Notes: generated from the sequence alone by a model not told the origin. A stretch of 53,441 bases of DNA from Sphingobacteriales bacterium (GCA_016719635.1 JADJYT010000015.1:1-53441); one strand, 5' to 3'; counted from the stretch's first letter, positions 1-10,371 are shown. A program made the numbers and translations.

Positions 1-325
1 TTAAAATCAGACCACAGATTCAATATCGTTATATTGCAAGCGCAGTTCAGGAATACCACATACTTTCGATTTTAATTTAAGTCTAATAATTTATGATAGA
101 GTTAATATTGGTGGTCAATATCGAACAAGTTTTGGAAACAAAAGTAACGGAATCAAATTAATAAACCCTGATTCATTTTCAGGCAATGATAGAAGAGGGC
201 CGACTAAACAATCCTATGATAGGTTATGCAAGGATTATACTTATTAACCAAATTAGGCAACTATAAATAATGGATGTCATGAAGTTATATTAGGTTATTA
301 TCTTGGATTTAATAAAAGAAAGTAA
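1..325 (+). CDS. PorP/SprF family outer-membrane protein, 3' end, frames broken
   Basis: Only the C-terminal part of this gene lies in the window. One frame reads GGQYRTSFGNKSNG and, after an indel near 230, the last frame reads NNGCHEVILGYYLGFNKRK and stops at 323-325. Removing single bases around 226-280 gives a tail of the form DYTLTKLGNYNNG followed by CHEVILGYYLGF, the C-terminus typical of PorP/SprF beta-barrel proteins. Members of this family accompany type IX secretion or gliding machinery and are often paired with a PD40/OmpA protein, which is exactly the next gene here. The sequence has at least two or three indels in about 100 bases, so the breakage is probably technical. Confidence 0.7.
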
Positions 326-417
326 TTACTCCAAGAGGTTTTTAGAATACTATAATACTTAAATTTTGGAAATTCAATTACCCAAAGCATACCAAACAAA
401 TAGAATTCTTGCTACAT

Positions 418-2882
418 ATGAATACCCAATCAAACTTTCAGAACTATCATACAAAGCTATTAGTTGCTTTCCTGTTACTAGTATCAGCAAATCAACCTAA
501 CGGACAAGATATTGAAGGAGACTTTTAACTGGGCAGTATCGGAGGATTCTCCAAAGTCGAAAAGTGGGATAAAGACCTAGTTTATCACGAAGCTATCTCC
601 CGCTTCTTCAGCATATTTAAAAAAAGCATGATAGAAGACAAGGGCCAGACGCAATTTAGGAGACTGCTACAGACTAACTTCCAAATACGATAAAGCTTGA
701 ATATTGGTATAGGGCTGTGGAAAAGGTGGGTGGAAAACCAAAGTATAAACTTTTTATGGACAAATGTTACAAATGAATGGGAAATATGATGAAGCTGCAA
801 AATGGCATACACAATACATAGGCAGGAAGCAATTACCAGAGGACAGAATGATCTACTAACGAGATGAAAGCATGTCTAGATTGAGGACAGCTTACATTCT
901 AGAGATAGATATAGCGGTAAAAATTTAAGCCTAACTCACCTAAGCTGTGATTTTGCTCCGCTGGATTTGATAACGGATTAATTTACTCATCTTCGAGAGA
1001 CAGTGCAAAAGCTGTAAGGAGAACACACTTGGACTGGTACCAATTTTGATATGTGGTTTGTAAAAGGAGAAAAACTAATTTGGAAACCACAAGAATGAAG
1101 GGCGATGCAGTAACTATTTATCACGAAGGTGTAGCTACATTTACACCTGATAACAAAAAGCACGTATACCAGAAATAATTATTTTGTTGGTAAGACAAAT
1201 CTAGTACAGATAAGGTTATTAAATTTAAAATATTTGAATCAGAAGTTGAAGGGAATAAGTGTGAAAAATGACAAAAATTTCCTTACAATAACAATGAGGA
1301 GTAGGTGAGTCATTCTGCCCTGACACCTGATGGAAATACACTTTATTTCCTTGTAAGTGACATGCCAGGAGTGATATAGTGCAATGGATATTTATGTTTC
1401 TAAAAAGAAGGAGAGCAATTCGAGTATCCCAAAAATCTTGGTCCAGACATTAATACAGAGGGAAGAGAAATGTTCTTGTATGTTGATGCAGAAGGTGGAA
1501 TTGTATTTTGCTATGATGGTCACGGAGGTTTTAGGTGGATTAGATAACTTTAGGGTTAATCAAAATTCTAAAACAGGAAAATGGGGGAAATCAAGCAGAA
1601 ACATTACCATTCATCAATAAATAGAGCTATGGGAAGGATTTTGCTATGCATTCTTGGCAAGGATATGTTTTGGTTATTTTGCTTGATAGACCAGATGAAA
1701 AGGTTTAGATGATATATACAGTTTTAACGATGATGGTAACTATCTGGAAGGAATTCAGTTGTAGATGCAGAAACCGGAGAACCTATTTGCAAAGTAACGT
1801 TGTAATGATAGCAAAATTTGATGCTTCCGAAAGAGGTAGAACTACAATAGAATGTGATGGTGAATTTGAATTTAACAATGTTAGAAATACAGATTATTGC
1901 TTTGCGTTAAAAGAAGGATATAGTTCAAATGATAAAGTTTGTGCTACAACCAAAGGTGTTGTAACAGGTGGTAAAGTATTTGTGAAAATCCCGTATAACC
2001 AAGAAAAAGAGTATGCAATGAGCGCATTGGTTTTGGGGTAAAACACCCAAAGTAAAGCAGGAAGTAAATCTGTTGCAGATAAATCAGTAGATGATAAATC
2101 ACCCGCAGATAAATCAGTAGACGATAAATCAGTAGACGATAAATCAGTAGACGATAAATCACCTGCGGATAAACCAGAAAGTTGATAAATCACCCAAATC
2201 TGTTGAAGATTGGCGATTTTAAAGCCATTAGCAAATGCAAAAATATTATTGTCAAGTCAATGCGAAGGATGGACTAAAGCTTTAACTACGGATGAGAACG
2301 GCAAAATTTGTGAAGTAGTTAGATGCGACTGTGATTACATAATTGTAGCGAATGCACAAGGTTTCCTTCCTGGTAGCACAACTGCAATTAAGATGATGGT
2401 GAATGTATTATAGACCGCAAGTGTGGCGTTAATCCAAAAGAAGTGGAAGTGATTTGGATAAAATTCCCGGTGGTGTCGATAAGACGGTGACGGTATACCT
2501 GAGGATTTGGTCCATCAATTGAATTGAAGATATTTATTATGACTTTGACAAATGGTACATCCGTACAGAAAGTGAAAGAGAGCTAGGCAAGCTTTTAGGT
2601 TTATGGAAGAGAATCCGGATGCAGTGGTAGAGATTGGTTCTCACACGGATGCAAGCGCACCATTTGAGTATAACATTAAATTATACAACGCCGTGCACAA
2701 AGCGTGGTAGACTGGCTGATTGCGCGAGGCGTAAAGAAGAGTCGTTTGAAACCGAAAGGATACGGAGAAACGCAACCGAGAAATGCGTGTACAGATGGTG
2801 TAACGTGTTCAGAATACGAACATCAGCGTAACCGTCGCACAGAGTTCAGAGGTTCGGCGGTAGCATCAACTTGAAATCCTAG
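418..2882 (+). CDS. PorE-like TPR/PD40/OmpA-family lipoprotein or periplasmic protein, frames broken
   Basis: The start at 418 begins a signal peptide (FLLLVSANQPNGQ region). Fragments in shifting frames give, in order: an N-terminal helical/TPR-like part (FKKSMIEDKG; AAKWHTQYIGRKQLPED) up to about 850; a PD40 propeller region to about 1700; a carboxypeptidase-regulatory-like module (VVDAETGEPICKVTL, then a CDGEFEFNNVRNTDYCFALK stretch to 2040); a linker of seven 5-residue repeats (2066-2170); a second such module (KPLANAKILLSSQCEGW; ENGKICEVVRCDCDY); and a C-terminal OmpA domain (YYDFDKWYIR, VVEIGSHTDA, then NRRTEF and GGSINLKS, stop 2880-2882). TPR, propeller, regulatory domain and OmpA in this order is the plan of PorE, a T9SS component that binds peptidoglycan. 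At least ten indels are present. It follows a PorP/SprF-type gene, as PorE-type genes usually do. Function is by family only. Confidence 0.68.
2066..2170 (+). repeat. 15-bp tandem repeat, seven units, coding for a D-K-S-(V/P)-x linker
   Basis: Seven consecutive 15-bp units (2066, 2081, 2096, 2111, 2126, 2141, 2156) read KSVAD, KSVDD, KSPAD, KSVDD three times, KSPAD. Units 4-6 are identical (AAATCAGTAGACGAT). A partial eighth unit follows. The repeat lies between the two regulatory-like modules of the PorE-like protein and keeps frame because 15 is a multiple of three. The opposite strand is also open here, which is only a by-product of the repeat. Confidence 0.95.
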
Positions 2883-2954
2883 GAAGATTCGACATGCAGG
2901 TAGACCCTTGCAAAGTTTGTCCATTCTAAAAAATAAAGAGAACTTAGTTTATGG

Positions 2955-2984
2955 AAGCCTTCTGATACGTCAGAAGGCTTTTTA
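2955..2984 (+). terminator. Rho-independent terminator after the OmpA/PD40 gene
   Basis: A perfect 11-bp inverted repeat (AAGCCTTCTGA, loop TACG, TCAGAAGGCTT) is followed by a T-rich run. It stands 73 bases after the stop of the PorE-like gene and upstream of the DUF2851 gene. Confidence 0.9.
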
Positions 2985-3050
2985 TTAAAAATATCTTTTT
3001 TTTTGGAATTTGACAACAAAATGTATCTCAATAGATAGAAAGATACTATT

Positions 3051-4324
3051 ATGCAGGAACGTTTATTACATTTTATCTGGCAAAATAAATTATTCAATAC
3101 TAAAGAACTAAAAACGGTTAAAGGAAATGAAGTACAGATTCTTGATTTTGGAAAATACAATAAAGATGGTGGCCCGGATTTCTGGAATGCCAAAGTAAAA
3201 ATTGATAGAGGTTATTTTAGTTGGAAATATAGAACTACATATTTATGCTTCCGATTGGAAACGGCATAAACATCAATACGACAAAAATACAAAATGTAAT
3301 TTTGCATGTCGTTTATTTTAATGATGACGAAACGTTACAGCTTCCAACTGTTCAGCTCAATGGACGCATTCCGGTTATATTGCTCGAAAATATGAATCTA
3401 TGATGCTTTCCAAGCAAGAATTAATATGTGAGCAAATGCTCGACGTGGTAGATAATTTTTACATTGGAAATTGGAAAGAAAGGCTGGTGATCGAACGACT
3501 GGAACGAAAATCTGATGAGATTTTAGAAGCTTAAAAGAGCATAACAACGATTGGGAACAAACATCTTTATCAACTGTTAGCTAAATATTTTGGCAGCCAT
3601 ATAAATAAAGAACCTTTTGAAAACATAACGCGCTTACTGGATTATAAAATAGTATTGAAACACTCTAATGATAATTTTCAAGTCGAAGTATTGTTGTTTG
3701 GTGTTGCAGGATTTTAAATAAAGATTTGTTGAAATATATCCAAGAGAGCTGAAAGCAGAATATCAGTTTTTAAAACAAAATATAGGCTATCACAATTGCA
3801 GGAACACCAGTGGCAGTTTTTGCGTATGCGACCGGTTTCATTTCCAACAATCAGACTGGCCTGGTTTGCAAAAAGTGGTGCAACAAATGCCATTGTTAAC
3901 CAAAATATTGAAGATGAAAGATGAAGATTTTTTCCTAGAGGATATAGAGGTTTCCGATTACTGGAGCCAACATTATGTATTTGATAAACTCAGTAAATTA
4001 AAATCAAAATCCATAGGTGATGACTTTAAATCAATTGTTAAAATAAATGTAGTAGCACCTATATTATATGCCTATGGAAAATGCTGTGGTGAAGAAAAAT
4101 ATAAAGACAAAGCATTTGATGTTTTATATAAAACAACAGCCGAAGTAAATAATAAAACAAAAAAATACACAAATCAGATTTGGCAACAGAATGCTGCATT
4201 TGACACACAGGCAGTAATAGAATTAAACGACAGTTATTGTACGGGAAAAAGATGTCTTGAATGTGCAATAGGATACAAAATTTTGCGCAATAGTAACAAC
4301 GAACTTTTAGCAAATAATTGCTAA
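3051..4324 (+). CDS. DUF2851 family protein, frames broken
   Basis: The start at 3051 gives MQERLLHFIWQNKLFNTKEL and GGPDFWNAKVKID, the typical N-terminus of DUF2851. A one-base slip near 3225 moves to the next frame (IELHIYASDWKRHKHQYD). Further slips follow around 3380, 3530, 3710 and 3850. The last frame is open from 3866 and ends with SYCTGKRCLECAIGYKILRN, the Cys-rich C-terminal signature of the family. The full length would be about 424 residues, as usual. The function of the family is unknown; it is widespread in Bacteroidota. It precedes pspC by 9 bases and probably shares a transcript with it. Confidence 0.85.
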
Positions 4325-4333
4325 CTTTAAAAA

Positions 4334-4582
4334 ATGTTAGAGAAGCCACTGCAAATATTTCATTCAAAATCTCTGAGAGACTTCATAGAGATGCGTGTGT
4401 ATGGCGTCTGTTCATATCTTGGAAGAAAATTATCTATGCCATCAAAGCGGGTTCGCCTTTTTTTTATTTATACTTCTTTTATTGCGTTAGGTTCACCGGT
4501 AATCATTTATTTGATTCTGACATTTGTATTGAATCTTCGCTATATGATTAATAATAAACGCAATCCTGTTTGGGATATATAA
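4334..4582 (+). CDS. PspC domain protein
   Basis: This intact 82-residue frame carries a PspC domain. A short helical N-terminus is followed by VCSYLGRKLSMPSKRVRLFF, the usual glycine/leucine entry, and then by a membrane segment (YTSFIALGSPVIIYLILTFV) with a basic tail. PspC proteins are small inner-membrane proteins first seen in the phage-shock envelope stress response; in Bacteroidota, stand-alone copies of unknown role are common. It sits between the DUF2851 and recX genes with short gaps, suggesting one operon. Confidence 0.85.
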   Translation: MLEKPLQIFHSKSLRDFIEMRVYGVCSYLGRKLSMPSKRVRLFFIYTSFIALGSPVIIYLILTFVLNLRYMINNKRNPVWDI

Positions 4583-4614
4583 GCTGTTTAAGCGTGTATT
4601 TATTAAGTGCTAAA

Positions 4615-5085
4615 ATGAAATCTAACCAGCTTTCCGAACCGCAAATTATACAGAAACTAGAATCGTTTTGTGCCTATCGCGAACGCTGCGAATCAGAAGT
4701 GCGTCAAAAAATTATATCAGCTGGCAGTAGAAGATTCGGATACGGATTTTTACCTGAATTATCTGAAAGAAAATAATTTCCTGAATGAAGAACGATTTGT
4801 AAGTGCCTTTGCTCGCGGAAAATTCAACATTAAGAGTTGGGGCAAGCGCAAGATTATGCAGGAACTGCAATCGAAAAGAATCGACTCCAAAAAAATCCAA
4901 CAAAGCATCAACGCCATTGATGAAGGTGCTTATTTTCTGAGATTACAGGATATTCTCGAGAAAAAAAATAAGACGATTAAAGAACAAGATAACTTTAAAA
5001 AGAAACAAAAACTCATTCAGTATGCTTTGCAAAAGGCTATGAAATGCAATTGATTCAGGAAGCACTGAAAATTATGATAACTTAA
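4615..5085 (+). CDS. recX: Regulatory protein RecX, frames broken
   Basis: RecX binds RecA filaments and limits their growth. The first frame from 4615 gives KLESFCAYRERCESEVRQKI. After a slip near 4715 the next frame reads DFYLNYLKENNFLNEERFVS, FARGKFNIKSWGKRKIMQEL and SKRIDSKKI, the three-helix repeat units of RecX. A last one-base slip at 5035 (AAAA run) restores YALQKGYEMQLIQEALK and the stop at 5083-5085. The rebuilt protein is about 157 residues, normal for the family. Two homopolymer-associated indels are needed, so the gene is probably intact in the cell. Confidence 0.87.
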
Positions 5086-5135
5086 AATCTGCATTTTATC
5101 TTGAATCTCTGCCAACTAAATTCTATTTTTAAATT

Positions 5136-5522
5136 ATGCAAAGACAAACATATACAGAAGGCTCGCCATGGGAACCCATCGTTGGCTACGCAAGAGCCGT
5201 GAAAATTGGCAATATAATTGAAATTTCAGGCACCACTGCCAGCGTAAACGGTGAAGTGGTAGGAAAAGGTGATGTGTACGAACAAACGAAATGTATTTTA
5301 CAAAAATTTGAAAAAGTATTGCAGGAATTCGGCGCATCAACGAAAGATGTGGTGCGAACGAGAATTTTCTGTACGGATATAGCTCAATGGGAAGCCATCG
5401 GAAAAGCACATGGAGAATTCTTCTCAGAAATTAAACCAACCACAGGAATGTACCAGATTTCTAAGCTTATTTCTGATGATTTGCTGGTAGAAATTGAAGC
5501 AACCGCCATTCTCAGCGAATAG
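5136..5522 (+). CDS. RidA/YjgF/UK114 family protein lacking the catalytic arginine
   Basis: This complete 128-residue frame is a single Rid domain (SGTTASVNGEVVGKGDVYEQ, then GASTKDVVRTRIF and LVEIEATAI). In RidA enamine/imine deaminases, an Arg in the P-x-R motif before the last strand binds the substrate carboxylate. Here the motif is P101-T102-T103, so Thr stands at the Arg position, while the following Glu (E120) is kept. This suggests one of the Rid subgroups that are not imine deaminases of the classical type. The fold assignment is secure; the substrate is unknown. It lies 50 bases after recX. Confidence 0.85.
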   Translation: MQRQTYTEGSPWEPIVGYARAVKIGNIIEISGTTASVNGEVVGKGDVYEQTKCILQKFEKVLQEFGASTKDVVRTRIFCTDIAQWEAIGKAHGEFFSEIKPTTGMYQISKLISDDLLVEIEATAILSE

Positions 5523-5558
5523 TTGTAAATTATAATATAGTTTACTACCTTTATTTTT

Positions 5559-5777
5559 ATGAAAAATAAAAATGCGCTTTGGTTGCTGTTGCTATTCTTT
5601 AGTTCAGTAATCATCATGTCTTGCCGTGAAGGCGTTGGCGCCCTGCCGACCAATACAATGATTGGAAAAAATTGAAGCAGCTCGCAAACAACAATTGAAA
5701 AGTCCGAACAATCCGAATAAAAAAGGCGGTAAAAAGGAAAGGCTAATGTGGTTGGCAACGGTGTTGTCCCAAAATAA
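5559..5777 (+). CDS. Small lipoprotein, low-complexity basic tail, frame broken
   Basis: The start at 5559 gives a hydrophobic signal (ALWLLLLFFSSVIIMSC) with a lipobox cysteine at about residue 22. The first frame stops at 5674. Deleting one C in the run near 5640 gives CRPIQ-like text and then KIEAARKQQLKSPNNPNKKG, ending with VVGNGVVPK and a stop at 5775-5777, about 72 residues in all. I do not recognise a family. The tail is rich in Lys, Asn and Pro and probably unstructured. Confidence 0.6.
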
Positions 5778-5782
5778 AATTC

Positions 5783-6582
5783 ATGCAGAAATATATTTTT
5801 CTCATTCCGCTTTTTTTGTTTGCCTGTAAAAAAGGAAGATAAAACGAGTCGGATTTCAGCACGTCAGCGCCATCTAAAATTGCCATATTTTCAGTGGATA
5901 CTGTAAGCGGTATGCAAACACTCCAATACGAAATAAATTATTTCTATAACGATTCTACCGAAAATTCGACAGCATCATTGTTGGTGGAATAATAAATAGA
6001 TTTGACTATTCGCGTTTAGCTACAGAAAATAAAATCCTATTGAATTTTACCGATTCTGCTTCAGGATATAACGAAATTATTTTTAATCCAAATTTTTATA
6101 CATTAAACGAGTATAATGAAATTCCACCATCAGGAAGCACAGCAACCAATCTGCTTCAATACGACACCTACAAAAGAGTAACTAATTTTATCTACAGCAA
6201 TTATCCGAGTGCAGGTAATTTTTCTCAAACATATTCCTATAACTTTGATTCTACGATTATACACACATTGCGTCCTTATGATGGTTGTGAAACAAATGAT
6301 ACTATTACGAATTCATTTTATGATATGAGTACAACTTTGCCATACTTGCTCTTTACAAATATCAATAACAACTGCGGTACTTTTGGATTAAATATATTAA
6401 GAGCATTGCCTTTGTCTAATTACAGCTATAAGTTACCTTACAAAATGGTGAATAATTTATTTGAAACAAGTTTTAGTTATACCGGTGATAGTAATTCCAG
6501 ACTGGCAGAAGCCGTAGTGGTTTCACGACTTAGAATCAATAATCAGATTTTCCAGAAGTTGAAGATTGTAGTATCGTATTAA
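5783..6582 (+). CDS. Putative lipoprotein, unknown family, frames broken
   Basis: The start at 5783 encodes a short signal ending in LFLFACKK, with the lipidated Cys at about residue 15. Slips near 5836 and 5965 join three frames: KTSDFSTSAPSKIAIFSVDT, then YFYNDSTE, then the long open frame from 6040 to the stop at 6580-6582 (about 265 residues). The mature part is rich in Asn, Tyr, Ser and Thr and contains two Cys in NNNCGTF and DGCETND. This composition is typical of Bacteroidota surface or periplasmic lipoproteins. I recognise no conserved domain. Confidence 0.6.
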
Positions 6583-6609
6583 TTTTTTGGTATTTATCTT
6601 TAATTGCAA

Positions 6610-8068
6610 ATGGTAAAAAGCTACAAACATCAGGTATTTATTGTTATCAGCATACTGTTGTCTTTCGTGCTTTTTGCAGTAAATCCATTGCAACTGGATG
6701 TTAAAGCTGCAAAAGTTTTAGCGATTGCTTTTCTGGTTATTTTTCTATGGATTACAGAAGCCATACCAATGGCAGCTTCGGCATTGCTGCCTCTGATTTT
6801 ATTTCCATTACTGAATATAATGCCGGTTAAAGAAGTTGCGAAATCTTATGGCGATCCGATAATATTTTTATTTATGGGTGGATTTTTTCTCGGACTCGCT
6901 ATAGAAAAATGGAATTTACACAAACGCATAGCACTCAATATTGTCAGGCTTTCCGGTACCAACGGCAACAGTATCATACTCGGTTTTGTTATTGCCACCG
7001 GCACAATAAGTATGTGGCTCAGCAATACCGCTACTACCATGATGTTGTTTCCAATTGCGACTTCCGTTATTTTTGTAATTAAAGAAAATCATACACAAGG
7101 CAATCAGCAGAATTTCTCTATCGCTTTGATGTTGGTCATTGCCTATGCTTCCAACTTAGGCGGTATTGCTACTATTATCGGCACACCACCAAATGTTGCG
7201 TATGTTGGTTTTATAAAAGATAAACTTAATCACTCCATAGATTTTTTTGACTGGATGAAGTTGGTGATGCCTTTGTCTATTGTCTTGCTGCTGCTTTTGT
7301 ATATTGTTACCACAAGATTTTTATATCCGAATAAAATGGAAAAAAGCGAAGCCACGGCAAACTACATAAAAGAAGAAATTAATAAACTCGGAAAAATGTC
7401 TGCTACCGAATGGCGTGTATTACTGATATTTTTATTTACCGCATTTTTATGGATTACACAAAGCATCTGGAATAAATTATTTCAGTTAAAATTAGATGAT
7501 GCCATGATTGCGCTAATCGGAGCGGTACTGTTATTTGCAATTCCATCTTCCATAAAAAAGACGAAGCAGAAAATTCTGTTTATTTACCCATTTTACATTG
7601 GAACGATACCAAAAGAATGGCTTGGGGAATTTTGATTTTATTTGGCGGCGGACTTGCCCTGGCAAAAGGACTCGAAGAAGCTGGTTTAATTCAGCTATTA
7701 GGAAAAGTACTGGCACAAATTGCACCTGATAATTTGTTCTTGTTAATTCTGTTAATTACGACACTTTCTATTTTTATCAGCGAAGTAATGAGCAATGTAG
7801 CACAGGTAATAATTTTTGCACCGGTTGTGACAGCTCTAGCAATTTCCTTAAATATTCATCCCTGCTGCTGGGTATACCGATGTGCCTTGGAGCCAGTTGT
7901 GCAGGTATGTTGCCAATGGGAACGCCACCCAATGCCATTGCTTTTTCCAGCGGACATATTGCACTGAAAGACATGCTGAAAACAGGATTTGTAATGAATA
8001 TAATTAGTATCCTGTTTATCAGCTTAGCTTGTTATTTCTTGTTGCCGTTAATGATGGAATTAAGATAA
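6610..8068 (+). CDS. SLC13/DASS family sodium:anion symporter, frames broken
   Basis: This inner-membrane carrier of about 486 residues has the two inverted halves of divalent anion:Na+ symporters. The first half has WLSNTATTMMLFPI (SNT sodium motif) and IIGTPPNVAYVGF. The second has ISEVMSNVAQVIIFAPV and MGTPPNAIAFSSG. Family substrates are di- and tricarboxylates or sulfate; which one applies cannot be told here. The frame slips in the A-run at 7552-7558 (correcting it gives KKDEAENSVYLPILHWND) and again near 7862 (giving NIHPLLLGIPMCLGASCAG). I chose ATG 6610; an in-frame TTG lies two codons upstream. The second sodium motif reads SNV and not SNT. Confidence 0.88.
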
Positions 8069-8146
8069 TATACATCTTCATTAAACCTTTCTATTTTTTA
8101 AAAGTCTAACCTGTATAATTTACAGTACACATCCAATTTAAAGAAT

Positions 8147-8801
8147 ATGAAAACTAAGTCCTTACTATTATTACTTGTGCTCTTTTCCGGAATAACTTTG
8201 TTTGCTCAACAACACAAAGGAAAAGGACAAAAAAGCTACCGTTACTAAAACCACCAAAACGTATAAATCGCCTAAAACTAACAAGACCTACAAGTCAACG
8301 ACGGTAAAGGTGAATAAGCCAAACAATAGCACAAAAATAGTTTCCGTAAACAGGTATCCGCGCAACAATGTAGTAGTAGTGAAGCCAAGAGTAGTGCATA
8401 CAGTAAAGGTATTACCGGTTGGATATACTCAGGTCTTTTATGGCAAAAGAAATTACTATTGTCACGGTGGCTATTACTATCATTATCACAAAGGAATATA
8501 CAGAACTATTGCGCCACCGTTCGGTTTTCGAATTGGATTTTTGCCGGTAGGGTATCGCACGGTTTACATCAATACGTTGCCGCACTATTATTACAGAGGC
8601 GTTTATTATCGTCAGGTAAATAATGAATACGAAGTGGTGGAACCTTCAGTAGGTACTGTTGTTCCGGAGCTTCCGGAAAACGATGTGGAAGTAGTTACTA
8701 TCGACGGAGAAACCTATTATGAGTTTGATGATATCTTGTACAAACCTTTAGTAACAAAAGAAGGCGTGCAATATGAAGTCGTTGGAAGATTAGATGACTG
8801 A
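8147..8801 (+). CDS. DUF6515 family exported protein, frame broken
   Basis: ATG 8147 starts a signal peptide (LLLLLVLFSGITLFAQQ). The frame slips at about 8222 in an AAAAGG run and continues open to 8801, giving about 218 residues. The mature part begins with a Lys/Thr-rich stretch (TKTTKTYKSPKTNKTYKS) and then carries the Tyr/His/Gly-rich DUF6515 core: GYYYHYHKGIYRTIAPPFGF, FLPVGYRTVYINTLPHYYYR and GVYYRQVNNEYEVVEPSVG. Family function is unknown; proteins of this kind are exported. The stop overlaps the converging DUF6265 gene by 12 bases. Confidence 0.82.
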
Positions 8802-9776
8802 TAGTTTTTTCAATCCTTCTATGTCTTTATAAAAATGCTGAAGTTCTTTTTCTTTTGTTGCCTGAATGGCTTTTAATGCCTGTTTGATTTGCACAGCCGC
8901 TTTTGTTTTATTGCCGGAAACGATATGTGCACGAGCAGCAGATTCATACGCATAAGCAGTATAAAAACCATCGGGTTTCTCGGTTTTACAAAGCTGAATA
9001 TTTTCTTCTGCAAACAATAAAGCATTAGCACCATCACCAACATGTGCATAGGCTTTGGAGATTTGCCACAAACTAATTGAAGTGTGTGTACTCGTATGCG
9101 CAGGCACTTGCTGCCATAAATAAAACGAGGTATGCACCAGATTTAATAAACTGATTTTTTCCTTTTTAGTCAGCTTCTTTTTCTCCAGATATTTCCAGGC
9201 TTCATTAAAGGTTTGCTTAGCTTTTTGCTGCAGGATGGCGCTGGTTTTTTTGTCTTGCATATTTGTGGTTATAGTTTCTTTTTTATAAAATACCATTTCT
9301 TCTGTCCATTCTTTTTCTTTGTCGTGCATGCTCAGTTTTATGACTAATTTATTTTTGGTACGCTGATAGGTAAGTCCGCTGAAATAGGCTGTTTGATTTT
9401 CTGTTTTTATCAATTTAAAGGTAGTCCATTCTGCTTTTTCTTCCCAGCCGCTGAGGTCTGCACTGAAATGCTTCAGCTTTACGGACAGCGTGCTGTCGCT
9501 TTCCTGAATGATATTCATGTATTCGGTAAACTGCAATTTCCCTTTGTCATAAATTCTGCAAATGCCCTGCATGCTGTTGTCGGCGGCAGGCATCCAGAGT
9601 TCGTCGCAGTCACCACCAAAAGCAGTGCCTTTCCAGCGACCAACCATCCAGGATAATTTCGAAATATCCGTTTTTTGCTGTGTCATGCCGTCTTTAAGTT
9701 TTAAGACTTCCTGTGCCTGACCAACCTTGCAAAAAGTAAGCAAAAGACTGATGCAAATAATTATTTTGGTGTTCAT
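8790..9776 (-). CDS. DUF6265 domain protein with C-terminal TPR-like region
   Basis: This intact 328-residue frame has a signal peptide (ICISLLLTFCKVGQAQ). The first half (about 35-170) is a DUF6265 domain: LSWMVGRWKGTAFGGDCDEL, NSMQGICRIYDKGKLQFTEY and a beta-rich remainder. The second half (about 180-328) is all-helical and TPR-like (NEAWKYLEKKKLTKKEKISL; WQISKAYAHVGDGANALLFA; AARAHIVSGNKTKAAVQIKQ). DUF6265 is usually a stand-alone lipocalin-like barrel, so the fusion is notable. Both functions are unknown; an exported protein that binds a small ligand and interacts through helices is only a guess. Confidence 0.78.
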   Translation of the reverse strand: MNTKIIICISLLLTFCKVGQAQEVLKLKDGMTQQKTDISKLSWMVGRWKGTAFGGDCDELWMPAADNSMQGICRIYDKGKLQFTEYMNIIQESDSTLSVKLKHFSADLSGWEEKAEWTTFKLIKTENQTAYFSGLTYQRTKNKLVIKLSMHDKEKEWTEEMVFYKKETITTNMQDKKTSAILQQKAKQTFNEAWKYLEKKKLTKKEKISLLNLVHTSFYLWQQVPAHTSTHTSISLWQISKAYAHVGDGANALLFAEENIQLCKTEKPDGFYTAYAYESAARAHIVSGNKTKAAVQIKQALKAIQATKEKELQHFYKDIEGLKKLSVI

Positions 9777-9918
9777 AGGTGAAATTTAAGGAGAATTTTT
9801 CAGACTGTCAAACAGCCTTTTACTAAGTAGCATGTTTATTGCAATACTAAAAGCATGAAGTAAGCAGCACATAAATAGTAAAGAGTCAATCCAGAGAAAG
9901 CGTGAATCTCATATTCGA

Positions 9919-10371
9919 TTATCCGATAATTTTTTGCATGCACACACTGTTCTCCACGTTCTCGTATTGTCCGTAATTAGGAATTATGGTGTAGCCTGAT
10001 TTCTGATACAGATGAACGGCATCCGTTTGTTTTTTGCCGGTTTCTAAAACCGCTTCTTGGTAGTTCAGTTCGGCTGCCCAGTTTTCCAGTTCTTTTAAGA
10101 TAAGGCCTGCAATACCTTTGCCGCGTGATTCCGGCACTACATACATGCGTTTTATTTCTACAGAATTTGTGTCGTATGCTTTAAATGCACCACAACCAAG
10201 TGGAACTGTATCTTCATAACAAACGACGGCGTTTCGCAGCGTATCTATCTTGTTATACTGCGCATAAAAGGCATGTTCATCGCCATCAATGATGCTGAGG
10301 TATTTATCCAAATGTGCCACTAGCTGCTGAAAGTCTGCATCGTCTGAAGTGGTTCTTTTTATAGTGAGCAT
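9919..10371 (-). CDS. GNAT family N-acetyltransferase
   Basis: This is a single GNAT domain of about 150 residues. The acetyl-CoA site is seen in VEIKRMYVVPESRGKGIAGL (the R-x-x-G-x-A/G pyrophosphate loop), followed by ELENWAAELNYQEAVLETGK and the C-terminal LYQKSGYTIIPNYGQYE. I chose ATG 10371 (MLTIKRTTSDD), where the domain begins; an in-frame ATG five codons upstream also exists. The acceptor substrate cannot be told from sequence. Confidence 0.87.
   Translation of the reverse strand: MLTIKRTTSDDADFQQLVAHLDKYLSIIDGDEHAFYAQYNKIDTLRNAVVCYEDTVPLGCGAFKAYDTNSVEIKRMYVVPESRGKGIAGLILKELENWAAELNYQEAVLETGKKQTDAVHLYQKSGYTIIPNYGQYENVENSVCMQKIIG

Noticed and set aside
1894..2193. Antisense frame with repeated LSSTD units
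   Set aside because: It is the reverse reading of the 15-bp repeat in the PorE-like gene. A repeat whose length is a multiple of three stays open on the other strand by chance.
3200..4324. Two or more small genes in place of DUF2851
   Set aside because: The pieces line up in order with one DUF2851 chain from its N-terminal to its C-terminal signature.
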